This document shows positions 12,001 to 20,641 of a stretch of 31,290 bases of DNA, piece after piece. The notes under the pieces were generated by a model that saw only the letters and a program-made list of their open reading frames with translations, was not told the DNA's origin and did no database searches. This DNA comes from Priapulus caudatus (taxonomy: Eukaryota > Priapulida > Priapulimorpha > Priapulimorphida > Priapulidae), in the NCBI RefSeq assembly GCF_000485595.1, contig NW_014577655.1, forward strand, positions 1 to 31,290, in the 5' to 3' direction. Numbering within the stretch: the first letter of the stretch is position 1; each line of letters starts with the position of its first letter. The position numbers and the translations under genes are program-made.

Positions 12001-15000
12001 ATATATTGTCATATATATACATTATAATAATAGAATCTCATAGATAAGAGATAATTTACGACAAAGTATGACATGATCGGGACACTTACCTAAAAACTGG
12101 AATGCAATATCAAACCATGGCAACAGCTTGTCACTGTAGTTATCATTGACTGGTATGCGCAGAAAGTAATTATCCTGTACAAAGTCAGATCGACTGCAAT
12201 TTCCTGTTACGTTTAGCACATACGATATACCCAGCACCTGTAATGTTAAACAAAATACAGTGATCAATATACACTAACAACATCAACATTACATCTACAT
12301 TTAACATGTGACAAGATATATTAAGGATACACTCAAGGTTTTATGTGAAATTTCATTGATTTTTCATTCTCATTCTTATTCGATGATTAACACTAGGGCT
12401 CATAAGGTCTATGTCCCCCAGGGTACTGCCGGAACGTACCCTGGGTACGGTCCGGTATACCGGAACGTACCCTGGTAACTATCCGATATGGTTAGGGTTA
12501 GGATTAGGGTTAGGGTTAGGGAGTAGGCGTAGGCGACTCCCTAGACTCGTTAGTGGAGTAGGCGAGGTAAGATCCGGCATATTAGATAGTACCAGGGTAC
12601 GTTCCGGCCGTACCCTGGGGGACATTGACCCTCTCAGCAACACTATAGGTGCCACCTCTGTACGTGCATATTTCTCCATATAACGATGCATTTAAACTTT
12701 CAGAGCATTTTGCTTGCCCGCGTACGTGTGTAGTGCATGAGCGGTGGCCCTGTAAACACAGATTTACTGATGACGTCAGAGACATGATACAACCAACCTG
12801 TTCACGATATTCATTATGCCAGGATCCATTATCATCAACCCTTCTATAGCTTTCATCTGCCAGTGATAGTTGAAATTGCCGCATGGTTGAAAATAGCATT
12901 TTACGTTGTTACACAGGCCCAGGTTTGTTGACACGTAGCTTAGTGACGCTCATGGGATCTATGTCCCCCAGGGTACTGCCGGAACGTACCCTGGGTACAG
13001 TCCGGTATACCGGAACATACCCTGGTAACTATCTGATATGGTTAGGGTTAGGGTTAGGGAGTAGACGTAGGCGACTCGATCCCTAGACTCGTTAGTCAAG
13101 TAGGCGAGGTACGGTCCGGCATATTAGATAGTACCAGGGTACGTTCCGGTATACCAAACCGTACCCAGGGTACGTTCCGGCAGTACCCAGGGAGACATAG
13201 ACCCTCTCAGCCTTAGTGACAGCTAGTATGCATCGTTCGTGCACTTCGCATTAAATTGCGATGGTAATTTCTCAAAGATTTTAAACGTGTACAGAACACT
13301 TTACCAATTTAGTGGTTTCAGTTAGTCATGGATATGACACAGTAAGTACTAACAGTAGATGTTTCACATACGTTCACCCATTTTGCACACAGGCGGTCGA
13401 CCATTGTGAAACATAGAAAAACGCTGATTTTTCTGTTTAGATTTCTGTCACAGTAGCCGATGTATAAGTGGATATATCTCTATCATTACAAAGCAGAATA
13501 ATGTAATTTCACACTCGTTTTAATGGTGACACATTCCTGTAAAAATGTCATTATACTCTTTGTGGTAAGTGAGATATATCCAATATGACATTTTTACATA
13601 ATGATTCAAATTTGTGTTGTCACATAATTAGGCAGATCGGGTCGTTGTCGTATCAGGTACTACAGATATGTACCCGAGGTAGTTTTATATGTATATACAC
13701 AAAGTGTACCAGACTTGTACTACAGAAGTGTACCCTAATCCTAACCCTAACCCTAACCCTAACCCTAACCCTAAACATACNNNNNNNNNNGTATGTTTAT
13801 GGTTAGGGTTAGGGTTAGGGTTAGGGTTAGGGTTAGGATTAGGGTACACTTCTGTAGTACAAGTCTGGTACACTTTGTGTATATACATATATATGTAAGT
13901 CGGGTACATATGTGTAGTACCTGATACGACAACGACCCCTTGAGCCATAATTAGGTGGTCAAAATGTCATGATTTTTTTTGGCTTGAGCATAGAGATATA
14001 CCTCTCATCTATAAATAAAACGTGATTGATTCAATTCATTATAGTCAATAAACATTTACTCGATCACCATTAGAACAATAAGCTTGAGTGTATCCTTAAT
14101 GGACCGCATGTACTACATACATGCATATATTCAACACTATTATATACACTGTATATATATTATAAACAAATCACATGTATAAATTGTTGTAGGTAACATG
14201 AGTATTATAGCAAAGGATTTCACCATGTGACGTGCTAGAGATAATCAATTCCGTGTATCTGAAAGTTATCTTCCATGCAGGTTTGTAAACAAGCTGCTGA
14301 ATACTGTACAAACCAGCCACTAGTTCCCTCAGTAACAGCTGAGACGTGTCATATAAGCCTTTAAAAGGCACATTCCAGTTGACAACAGCTAGGTGGCGCC
14401 ACTATATGAAGGTGATACATGACCATTTTCACTCACACTGAGTGCCTGCTGGTTAAGGGCATCGTCGTGTGTGCCAAGAAACAGGAAAGGCAGAATTTTC
14501 GTTGGCCCACTAGAGCTCACGGGGAGGCACGGCTGTGAGTGCGTCGTCATCGTAGCACATTTCGAGTTCTTGTTCTCACAGAGGCGTACGTATGCTGCCT
14601 GGAAGCGCAGGAAGCCGCCTGCAAAACACAATATGTGTTTCGGTCACTAGAGCTGCCAGGGTCTATGTCTCCCTGGGTACTGCCGGAACGTACCCTGGTA
14701 CTATCTAATATGCCGGACCATACCTCAACTACTCCACTAACGAGTCTAGGGAGTCGCCTACGCCTACTCCCTAACCCTAACCATATCAGATAGTTACCTC
14801 AGGTACATATATGTCACCTACGCCTACGCCTACTCCCTAACCCTAACCATATCAGATAGTTACCAGGGTACGGGCCGGTATACCGAACCGTACCCAGGGT
14901 ATGTTCCGGCAGTACCCAGGGAGACATAGACCCTATCAGCGTCACTAGACCACAACCTTCATCTACATGCTGACAGACACAAGCTTCGTTATACTCACAT

Positions 15001-16677
15001 GCATGCGTTATGCATTTATGAACAAAACTGTTATAACTCATGATAATCTAATTTAAATTAGCATAACATTCCCAGGAGAAATTTCCAGTTGTGATTTCAC
15101 AGCATGCATGACTTCTGATGGTAATTTCCCAGGCAAATTCCCATCTGCAAGTCACAGAACCTCTAGTTTATCTGACACCAATCGCAAGTTTCGCACCTTG
15201 AAGGAGGCTCACACTGCTGAAGGTCTTTCGCAACTTGCAGATCAGTACATAAAGAAAGCTCTCCTCTGAGATGAAATCCAAACTCTCTGTGTGCTCGTCA
15301 TATACAATGATGTCTGATGTCTCGACAGCATCCATCTGGCAGTTTTGGGAAATTAGCTCCTTCACAGTTATCTAGGAGAAGGAAAAGGAAGAGTAGAATT
15401 CGTTAACTTATGCATGGTTTACCGTGCAAGTATTATCACCACATTGAATTATATTATAATTAAATTATATGCTTAAATACATAAAAACTTGTACATGCTA
15501 CTCATACATATGACACACAAGTAAACGTTACGTGTAACGAAAATTCCTCCTCTATGTTACTATAGTGTCCTAACACTATAGTTAGTTCAGTATATTGTTC
15601 TTATCAGCCTACATTACTGTAGCGTGCATTCATTACTATTTCCTGGTTATTATAGCAGACATATAGCCACTATATAATCAGCAAAAGGTTTACATATCTG
15701 TCATAATAACAATGACACATTGACTATAGATGCAGGCTGGGTATACTGGGTAGCAGGTTAAAAAGTGCAGGATGCTTTCACTATGGGCAAAATTATATCA
15801 TAAAAACCTGATTCGACTTCATGGTATATGGCACATGAGTATAGACTATAGTAATTAAACCTGGGAAAATTAAGGCAATAAAGGAATGAGATTATATTTG
15901 GTTCCCCCCCCCCTTGCAGTCCAAGACATAAGAGCCAGTGGATGTTTGACTCGTTACCATGTCCTTCTGTGATTTTGAATAAAGCACTAATTCAATGCGA
16001 TCAATCAAACAGGATGTAACAGATGATCTTGGGTCTCGCGAGGAGGGCCCGTATACACGAGGAAGAAGATAACTTCACTAAGACAAAACTGCCTCAACTA
16101 GACAGCATATAGACACTATAAGATTAGTTAGATTACAAATACTAATTTAAAGACATATGTCTGAATGAAAGGTAATATGACAATTAAGTAACTAGTATAT
16201 ATATGTTTATAATTATTCTCGGATGTAACACACGACATTGAGAATATTGAAGACCAGACAGCCAGTAAAATCTTAATAAACCAAAACCAGGAAGTATTTT
16301 GCAAATAGATGCAATAAAGGGGTGTCCCACCTCATATGCAGGATGACAATTTTAATCAGCTAATAATTACCAAAACCAAACTATGGGCGACAGAAAGATT
16401 ATGTTCACATACAGATTGAGAACAATGAAAAATCTAACAAATGTGAACAGATAAGTAAAGTGTAGTACCAGGAATGCTGAGAAGAGTAGAGAAGGGAAGA
16501 AAACAGAGCAGAAGTAACAAGAAATTTAAAATGAAGCGACGGAAGGAGAACATAAAATCGTCGTACCTTGTCTTGTTGAAGCCTTCTCTTTACTAGCTTA
16601 GAGCAGCATATGTTGATAGCATGTGCTATGTGGCATGTGTTGTACTCCAAGAATGACCTGCTATCTACTATCAGCAC
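7856..16677 (-). CDS. DUSP8/DUSP16: MAP-kinase phosphatase of the DUSP8/DUSP16 type (split gene)
   Basis: Dual-specificity phosphatase that removes phosphates from Thr and Tyr of activated MAP kinases; DUSP8 and DUSP16 prefer JNK and p38. Coding exons on the minus strand are 16567-16677, 15197-15371, 14437-14618, 12090-12237, 11674-11797, 9734-9996 and 7856-9069. All junctions are GT-AG and the phases fit, giving 738 residues plus stop from the first of these exons. Residues 1 to about 110 form the rhodanese-like MAPK-binding domain with a basic docking motif (KLVKRRLQQDK). Residues about 125-272 form the catalytic domain: general-acid candidate Asp188 (PVNDN), Cys219 and Arg225 in HCMAGVSRSPT, then ISPNFNFLGQLLEWER. 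A long Ser/Pro-rich tail follows, as in DUSP8/16 (625-665 residues in human). The initiator Met lies upstream; see 17042-17107. The family assignment is firm; DUSP8 versus DUSP16 cannot be separated. Confidence 0.93.
9070..9733 (-). other. Intron between the last two phosphatase exons
   Basis: A 664-nt intron with donor gtgggt at its 9733 end and acceptor cag at 9070-9072. Its lower part is plain AT-rich sequence; its upper part is the MITE at 9481-9690, whose end lies about 43 bases from the donor. Confidence 0.85.
9481..9690. mobile_element. 210-bp MITE (CAGGCACGGAT...GGATCCGCCCCTG)
   Basis: Imperfect terminal inverted repeats: the left end CAGGCACGGATTTAG pairs with the right end, which on the other strand starts CAGGGGCGGATCCAG. 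TTACC directly flanks both ends (9476-9480 and 9691-9695). The interior has a poly-G/poly-C region (gggggggggg, then catgcccccg). CAGGGGCGGATC-type ends are common in hAT-like MITEs of animals, but the 5-bp repeat is shorter than the 8 bp expected of hAT, so the superfamily is left open. Confidence 0.7.
9734..9996 (-). CDS. DUSP8/DUSP16: DUSP8/16-like, exon for the end of the catalytic domain
   Basis: The acceptor is gtcatag above 9996 and the donor is G|gtgggt below 9734. The exon codes 87 full residues. It starts YVKDKRPVISPNFNFLGQLL, the strongly conserved last helices of MAP-kinase phosphatases, and continues into a Thr/Pro-rich linker (TPMRRPTVTPSTAPTP). The first base completes an Arg codon (AG|G) split with the active-site exon. 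Confidence 0.93.
10750..10780. repeat. Hairpin at the end of a GACGG-rich repeat
   Basis: TAGCTCAGCTTGAC, a three-base loop (gat), then GTCAAGGTGAGCTA; one mismatch in 14 pairs. It sits just after a (GGAC)n run at about 10700-10725, and the pair looks like one end of a repeat element whose other end I could not place. Confidence 0.65.
11205..11602. mobile_element. 398-bp MITE with CATACATGTCAA ends
   Basis: Terminal inverted repeats CATACATGTCAA / TTGACATGTATG are exact over 12 bp. TTACGT directly flanks both ends (11199-11204 and 11603-11608), giving an apparent 6-bp target-site duplication. The interior is AT-rich with repeated cggat units (acggaatgtccgtaaa, acggatttt, tacggattat) and no coding capacity. 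It lies 72 bases from the donor of the active-site exon. Confidence 0.8.
11674..11797 (-). CDS. DUSP8/DUSP16: DUSP8/16-like, active-site exon
   Basis: A 124-nt exon that codes the catalytic loop HCMAGVSRSPT, with the nucleophile Cys and the phosphate-binding Arg, then FAIGYIMK and SSDEAYR. The acceptor is cttgcag above 11797 and the donor gtaggt below 11674. Entry phase 1 and exit phase 2 match the neighbouring exons. Vertebrate DUSP8/16 have HCLAGISRSAT here; the changes to Met, Val and Pro keep the HCxxGxxRS signature. Confidence 0.93.
12090..12237 (-). CDS. DUSP8/DUSP16: DUSP8/16-like, exon with general-acid loop
   Basis: The acceptor is acattacag above 12237 and the donor is a consensus gtaagt below 12090. 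It codes GISYVLNVTGNCSR, then PVNDNYSDKLLPW, which matches GI.YVLN and PVND...LPW of MAP-kinase phosphatases. The Asp in PVND is the expected general acid, 31 residues before the catalytic Cys, the family's normal spacing. Confidence 0.93.
12398..12638 (+). mobile_element. Telomere-motif foldback element, copy 1 (241 bp)
   Basis: Ends GCTCATAAGGTCTATG and, on the other strand, GCTGAGAGGGTCAATG. Arms of about 75 bp contain CCCAGGGTACTGCCGGAACG and its inverse. The interior has GGTTAGGG repeats, one of them a GGATTAGGG variant, and the flanking motif GGGAGTAGGCGTAGGCGACT. Flanking 9-mers AACACTAGG and AACACTATA agree at 7 of 9 positions, consistent with an aged 9-bp duplication. It has no coding capacity. 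Long arms plus a 9-bp duplication fit the Mutator superfamily, by inference. Confidence 0.85.
12948..13211 (+). mobile_element. Telomere-motif foldback element, copy 2 (264 bp)
   Basis: Same ends and arms as copy 1, with exact 9-bp flanking duplications CTTAGTGAC at 12939-12947 and 13212-13220. The interior has two GGTTAGGG units followed by GGGAGTAGACGTAGGCGACT. The exact duplication proves the element boundaries and suggests a more recent insertion than copy 1. Confidence 0.92.
13632..13945. mobile_element. Related foldback element with long (TTAGGG)n arrays facing inward
   Basis: The left end GCAGATCGGGTCGTTG and the inverted right end GCTCAAGGGGTCGTTG resemble the GCTGAGAGGGTCTATG ends of the other family members. 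Exact 9-bp duplications CATAATTAG flank it at 13623-13631 and 13946-13954. Arms of about 100 bp lead to (CCCTAA)5 on the left and six TTAGGG units on the right, meeting at a 10-base gap. The arm bodies (cacaaagtgtaccagactt and so on) differ from the other copies, so this is a subfamily. It has no coding capacity. Confidence 0.9.
13781..13790. other. Assembly gap (10 N) at hairpin tip
   Basis: Ten undetermined bases lie exactly between acatac and gtatgt, the centre of an inverted repeat with telomeric arrays. The fixed size suggests a placeholder, so the real array may be longer. Confidence 0.98.
14437..14618 (-). CDS. DUSP8/DUSP16: DUSP8/16-like, exon linking rhodanese and catalytic domains
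   Basis: The acceptor is gttttgcag above 14618 and the donor gtgagt below 14437. It codes GGFLRFQAAYVRLCE, the end of the rhodanese-like domain (compare GGFAEFS..FPGLCEG), then SQPCLPVSSSGPTKILPFLF, which matches the SQPCLPV..GPTRILP.LYLG motif of DUSP8/16 and is diagnostic for this subgroup. It ends in HDDALNQQALS. Confidence 0.93.
14619..15196 (-). other. Phosphatase intron carrying a MITE next to its acceptor
   Basis: A 578-nt intron, half of it the element at 14652-14940. The rest is AT-rich sequence without other features. Between the element's duplication and the acceptor AG there are only about 24 bases. Confidence 0.85.
14652..14940 (-). mobile_element. Telomere-motif foldback element, copy 3 (289 bp)
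   Basis: Ends GCTGCCAGGGTCTATG and, inverted, GCTGATAGGGTCTATG. Exact 9-bp duplications GTCACTAGA lie at 14643-14651 and 14941-14949. The interior motif is in the opposite orientation to copies 1 and 2 (CCCTAACC). A piece with CTACGCCTACGCC, CCCTAACC and ATATCAGATAGTTACC is present twice in tandem, which suggests slippage inside the element. Confidence 0.92.
15197..15371 (-). CDS. DUSP8/DUSP16: DUSP8/16-like, rhodanese domain exon 2
   Basis: The acceptor is ttctcctag above 15371 and the donor G|gtgcga below 15197. It codes ITVKELISQNC, then DIIVYDEHTESL and ESFLYVLICKLRKTFSSVSL, which match the second half of the MAPK-binding rhodanese-like domain (VVVYDQS...L..KL..F.SV.LL). Confidence 0.92.
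15372..16566 (-). other. Phosphatase intron in the rhodanese domain
   Basis: A 1195-nt AT-rich intron. A short palindrome (ACTATAGTGT, 4-base loop, ACACTATAGT) lies at 15559-15582 and a poly-C run at about 15905-15913. No gene or delimited element is seen. Confidence 0.8.
16567..16677 (-). CDS. DUSP8/DUSP16: DUSP8/16-like, rhodanese domain exon 1 with kinase-docking motif
   Basis: A 111-nt phase-0 exon with acceptor gtgtacag above 16677 and donor gtacga below 16567. It codes VLIVDSRSFLEY, then AINICCSKLVKRRLQQDK. VDSR.F.EYN..HI..A.N..CSKL.KRRLQQDK is nearly identical to DUSP8 and DUSP16. The KRR cluster is the kinase-interaction motif that binds MAP kinases. Confidence 0.94.
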
Positions 16678-17041
16678 CTGTACACGAAAAGTAACACATT
16701 TACTGCCGAACTAATAAGCAATAAACGAATTACATAAATAAAGTCATATGATCAATTACTGTTATAATATAGTCATAATCATTATTATTATTAATAATAA
16801 TTTGGTTTTGGCATTGGCTATTTAAAGTTTCAACCAACCGAAGTGTTACTGGACTTTATCACAGCTGCAACGTGATGAGCGTCTGTGACTCCAAGAGGAC
16901 TGCCCTCGCTACCAAACCTTGGATGGTTGGCCATCATATTGTGCAAATTCATCATGCCTTTCTAGCACAGAGACGACTCAAGGTGTGATTGTGGTATGCT
17001 GTATACACCTCGTGAAATTTGAATCAAAATGGCAATCCCAC

Positions 17042-17107
17042 AAGCAGATGATGCCATCGACCGTTGACAGTAGATGTTTGAATTGTTACAGCTGCTCCTC
17101 CAGCCAT
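17042..17107 (-). CDS. Candidate first coding exon of the phosphatase
   Basis: An ATG at 17105-17107 with A at -3 and G at +4 and an in-frame stop seven codons upstream opens a 22-codon stretch (MAGGAAV...RWHHLL). It ends at CTT|gtggga in phase 0, the phase needed by the exon at 16567-16677. Human DUSP8 also starts MAG and has about 28 residues before the same position. The donor is non-optimal and the peptide is too short to prove homology. Other upstream ATGs are possible. Confidence 0.33.
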
Positions 17108-17540
17108 AGTCACGTAGTTGCATAATTATATTCTACTACAATGCGTGTCCAGTCTTTGAATTTCAGCCAGCATCCATGACTGTTGATCGCTGGCATTGCA
17201 TTGCAGCAGATAGATTAGCCATTAGCATCCAGTAAACTGCGAGATGTTTGTGTTTCCTTCTATCACTCTGTGAACGTCACTCAGACCTATAAAAAACAAC
17301 ATTTTATCCTATAGACAAGCCACAACAAAACGGAAACGAACTGCAATGAAAAACTGCAAATCATAGAGTTTAGAATGATCAGTGAATTAATTAGGGTTTA
17401 TATAACAATTAACTGCATCCTACAGAATATGATAATGGCTTTTCCATTCCACACAATCAAGATGGCAAGGACCAGACCTTGAATTTCACAGGTAATAACC
17501 CTTAAAACATCATAGAAAGCTATATATGAGATTGCACGAC
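17108..17540. other. Region upstream of the phosphatase gene
   Basis: No gene is recognisable. If the candidate first exon is right, the promoter lies here. AT-rich; no clear promoter element stands out. Confidence 0.4.
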
Positions 17541-17924
17541 AAAAATTAGTCTAAAATGCGCAACAATGAACATGAATGTAGAGCTGCTCGAGGTGAAGGT
17601 ACACAAATATTACTTTCAGCTGGAAAGGAGTTTTTAGTATTTTAGTAAGGCCAAACAAAAAAATAGGTGTGTTTGCGGTCGACAGACCGTCCCTAGATTA
17701 ATTATTAGGGCCGACCCTAAACGTTTTAAAAAAAAAATTAGTCTAAAATGCGCAACAATGAACATTCATCCTGGGGAGAACCCTGTGAAGGTACACAAAT
17801 ATTACTTTCAGCTGGAAAGGAGTTTTTAGTATTTTAGTAAGGCCAAACAAAAAAATAGGTGTGTTTCCGGTCAACCGACCGTCCCTAGATTATTAGGGCC
17901 GACCCTAAACTTTTTTTCCAAATT
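17541..17924. repeat. Tandem duplication of a 192-bp unit
   Basis: Two direct copies (17541-17732 and 17733-17924) share ttagtctaaaatgcgcaaca, then ggtacacaaatattacttt and ggccaaacaaaaaaatagg. They differ mainly over about 25 bases after gaacat. Each ends in gaccgtccctagatta...gggccgaccctaaac. Confidence 0.9.
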
Positions 17925-18119
17925 TGAAATCTGACAGACAAAACTTGAGATTTTTTACTACAAACCCGTTCTGTACTTGCTTACTAACTTATCCCTACCT
18001 ATACACCACTTTATAGCATGCATCAGAGGGATATTATTTTAAAAAAAATCCCTACCTACCTACCCTACTTTTGTTTTCGATGCAATAGGAAACACACCTA
18101 TTTTTTTGTTTGGCCTAAC
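17843..18119. mobile_element. MITE with GGCCAAACAAAAAAATAGG ends
   Basis: The sequence ggccaaacaaaaaaatagg plus tgtgtttcc near 17845 reappears inverted near 18088-18116 (ggaaacacacc, then tatttttttgtttggcc). That makes an element of about 275 bp with 30-bp inverted ends. The tandem copy at 17541-17732 carries a second left end without a partner, so the duplication probably included part of the element. No clean target duplication was found. Confidence 0.7.
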
Positions 18120-18548
18120 CAGGCAGCTGTTTTTATGTAAAATCTGTTTTAATGTGAGCCATATATAGATTTCGTTAGTTTAATGGTAACTGTGGTGCAA
18201 CACGTCTTTTATAAGTTTAGCACAAGTATATATATGTCAATTGGTTGCAGCAGACGTGTGTGCTATTTGAATGTTCTAGGGGTACAGTTGTTGGCGTGCT
18301 AGCACGTGTGAAACGTGCATGGTTTAAGAGGACAGGAAGAACGCAGAGTACGTAGCGAAGGTACTTTGCACAAAATAAGTTGCTTGGGTAGCTCGATCTT
18401 GTATGTAAACGTAAGACACACCTACACCCTGTTCGTTTTGTAATAAGTGAGGTGCATGAGATGATGATATTCATATAACTATAGAAATGGCAGTTGTCGC
18501 CAACCACATGTATCCCCCACGATCTAGTATGAATGAAAAATCTCCTAG

Positions 18549-18960
18549 TTTTGGTACGTGACACACCTTCTCTCCAAGATGTGTAAGTATACCATGTTTG
18601 GTCGCGCTAGGTCAATTAGGGGCCGAGTTATAGAGCGGAAGGGAAATATGATCAAGGTCAAGGTAAAATAAAAGTCGCAGTGACCTGGTTTTGGTACGCA
18701 ACACGCCTTCTCCCCAAGACGTGTAAGTATACCAAGTTTGGTCTCGCTAGGTCAATTAGGGGCCGAGTTATAGAGCGGAAAGGAAATATGATAAAGGTCA
18801 AATAAAAGTCGCAGTGACCTGGTTTTGGTATGCGTCACACCTTCTCCCCAAGATGTGTAAGTATACCAAGTTTGGTCGCGCTAGGTCAATTAAAGGTCGA
18901 GTTATAGAGCGGAAGGAAAAATGTCTGCGGCGGCGGCGAGCGGCGGCGAGCGGCGGCGGC
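18549..18960. repeat. Tandem repeat, about 132-141 bp unit, nearly three copies
   Basis: Units start at about 18549, 18690 and 18822 with ttttggta(c/t)g. Each contains ccaagatgtgtaagtatacc, tttggtc...gctaggtcaatta and gagttatagagcggaa. The first is longer by an extra aaggtca unit, and the last passes into a GGC-rich run (gcggcggcgagcggc) at about 18927-18962. Reading frames here are products of the repeat. Confidence 0.88.
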
Positions 18961-18962
18961 GG

Positions 18963-19601
18963 CTGGACAGACATATATGGGGGATACAACTAGGTCAGGA
19001 GAGACAGAGCACGATGAGGCAGCAAAATGGACGAAAACTACATGTACTATGTAAGTCATTGCAAAAACGTCTACAATGCAGACTGCACAAAGACACCAGA
19101 GGATTCTACGAAGAAAAACCATGATAAAAAGGCAATGGCAGAAGGTGATACAGAGAGCACAGATCAATGTACAGAATCGTAAGTGGTTGTCTCTATGATA
19201 ATGGCATCATCAGAACGACCATCCTTGTACACAGACAATGCAGAAAACCGTTGTTTCATCCCAACTCCGAACCAATGTACAAGAACCGTCGCTGCCCTGA
19301 CAGGATAAGAGATCATACGGACCGTGGGAAATGACCAGGAAGTGCAAGCAAGCTGCTTACATCGTTGTCGGTAGTCAATAATTAAAGTAAAGATGGTTAA
19401 TTATCCGGCATAGTGACATTACCGGATGATGCGACGACTATGAACAAGCATTCTGACTGTCATTGGAGAACCACGGCACTGACCTTCGAGAGAATGTCCT
19501 AATCCCCACAGTATATCCAGACTGCGACATCGTCTATACCGGTATGACTAACTATTCCTGTCACCAATAAGTCAGTACTCACAAAGACTGACTAGGGACT
19601 A
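18963..19601. other. Intergenic DNA, no feature recognised
   Basis: Only short open frames without recognisable products. Confidence 0.6.
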
Positions 19602-20244
19602 TAGGGGTGGGACAATTCATCGATACACCAACTGTATCATCCGGGCTACCACTGGCATTCGCCACCTTCATCAAATTTGATAAATAAATAAAAGTGGCAA
19701 TTTTACTACACTAAGTGGCGAATACTTTATGGCGAATAGTTAATCTGCTCAAAATTTTACATTTGAATAATACAATTGTCAAATTTCAGTATTGTCTCGT
19801 AAAATGTTTTCGTACACCACGTTTCTGACACCCATCACCTGTCTATGCCTTGCTTAGCACATGTATACGATAAAGTGAACAGTGGCTATTAGAGTGTTTC
19901 ATTGAGAGAGTTTCATTGGTCGCTAAAGTCTACCTTGATAATACACGTAGATCGGTACATTTGATTATTCATGATACATGCGTCGATACTCTATGGAAGA
20001 AATCCATATCAATAGTAGCATAATTTCATTAAAAAAACACGATTCACAATTCCATAGCCGTTGTTTACTAAACGTGCTACGACACTTGCTTTGTAAACGT
20101 TCACACAATTGGTAGAGTCACGGTTGATAGTTTACCAGGCAATTTCTCCTAATAGGAAAGTATCACTATACGTATCGTATCGATAAGGCTGTACGTATCT
20201 TGATACGAATTGTATCTTGAGCTACCTGTATCGCCCCACCCCTA
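19602..20244. mobile_element. 643-bp inverted-repeat element with TAGGGGTGGG ends
   Basis: The left end TAGGGGTGGGACAATTCATC pairs with the right end, which on the other strand starts TAGGGGTGGGGCGATAC. The right part is rich in GTATCGATA-like motifs (cgtatcgtatcgataagg). TAGGGGTGGG-C-GAT ends are typical of hAT-like elements of animals. No 8-bp duplication is apparent (agggacta versus ctggtgac), and there is no transposase frame. It is probably an old non-autonomous copy. Confidence 0.6.
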
Positions 20245-20396
20245 CTGGTGACTTGCCTAGTCTTGGACAATTCCTCGTTGGTCTGATGTAAATAAACTGA
20301 CCATAACAACACCAGAGGGCAGTTTTATTGAGTGTGGAACTACAACACCAGACAGGTTTTAACTGTAAGACTCCCGAGGAGGCAACCTGGCTCTGA

Positions 20397-20457
20397 GAGA
20401 GAGGGGGGGGGAGAGGGAGAGAAAAGAATGGAGAGAGCGAGACACGCATGCAAGCTT

Positions 20458-20504
<47 letters not shown>

Positions 20505-20552
20505 CACAAACAAGCAAACAAGCTAATAAATACACACACACACACACTCACA

Positions 20553-20588
<36 letters not shown>

Positions 20589-20641
20589 CACAAACACAAA
20601 CAAACAAACAAACAAACAAACAAACAACCGCATGCATGCAC
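20397..20641. repeat. Compound microsatellite: GA, CGCA, CA, AAAC
   Basis: Successive blocks: G/GA-rich at about 20397-20440, (CGCA)n at about 20458-20490, (CA)n, a second (CGCA)n at about 20551-20590, then (AAAC)n to about 20626. The long open frames on both strands with Ala-Arg-Thr-His or Cys-Val patterns come only from this repeat. Confidence 0.95.

Larger units (their letters stand above)
12238..14436 (-). other. Long phosphatase intron filled with telomere-motif elements
   Basis: A 2199-nt intron containing three inverted-repeat elements with TTAGGG arrays (12398-12638, 12948-13211 and 13632-13945) and an assembly gap. Between them the DNA is AT-rich without genes. Its true length is uncertain because of the gap. 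Confidence 0.85.

Noticed and set aside
13730-13850. TTAGGG arrays as a possible chromosome end
   Set aside because: They are short, in both orientations, inside a transposon with exact flanking duplications and within a gene intron.
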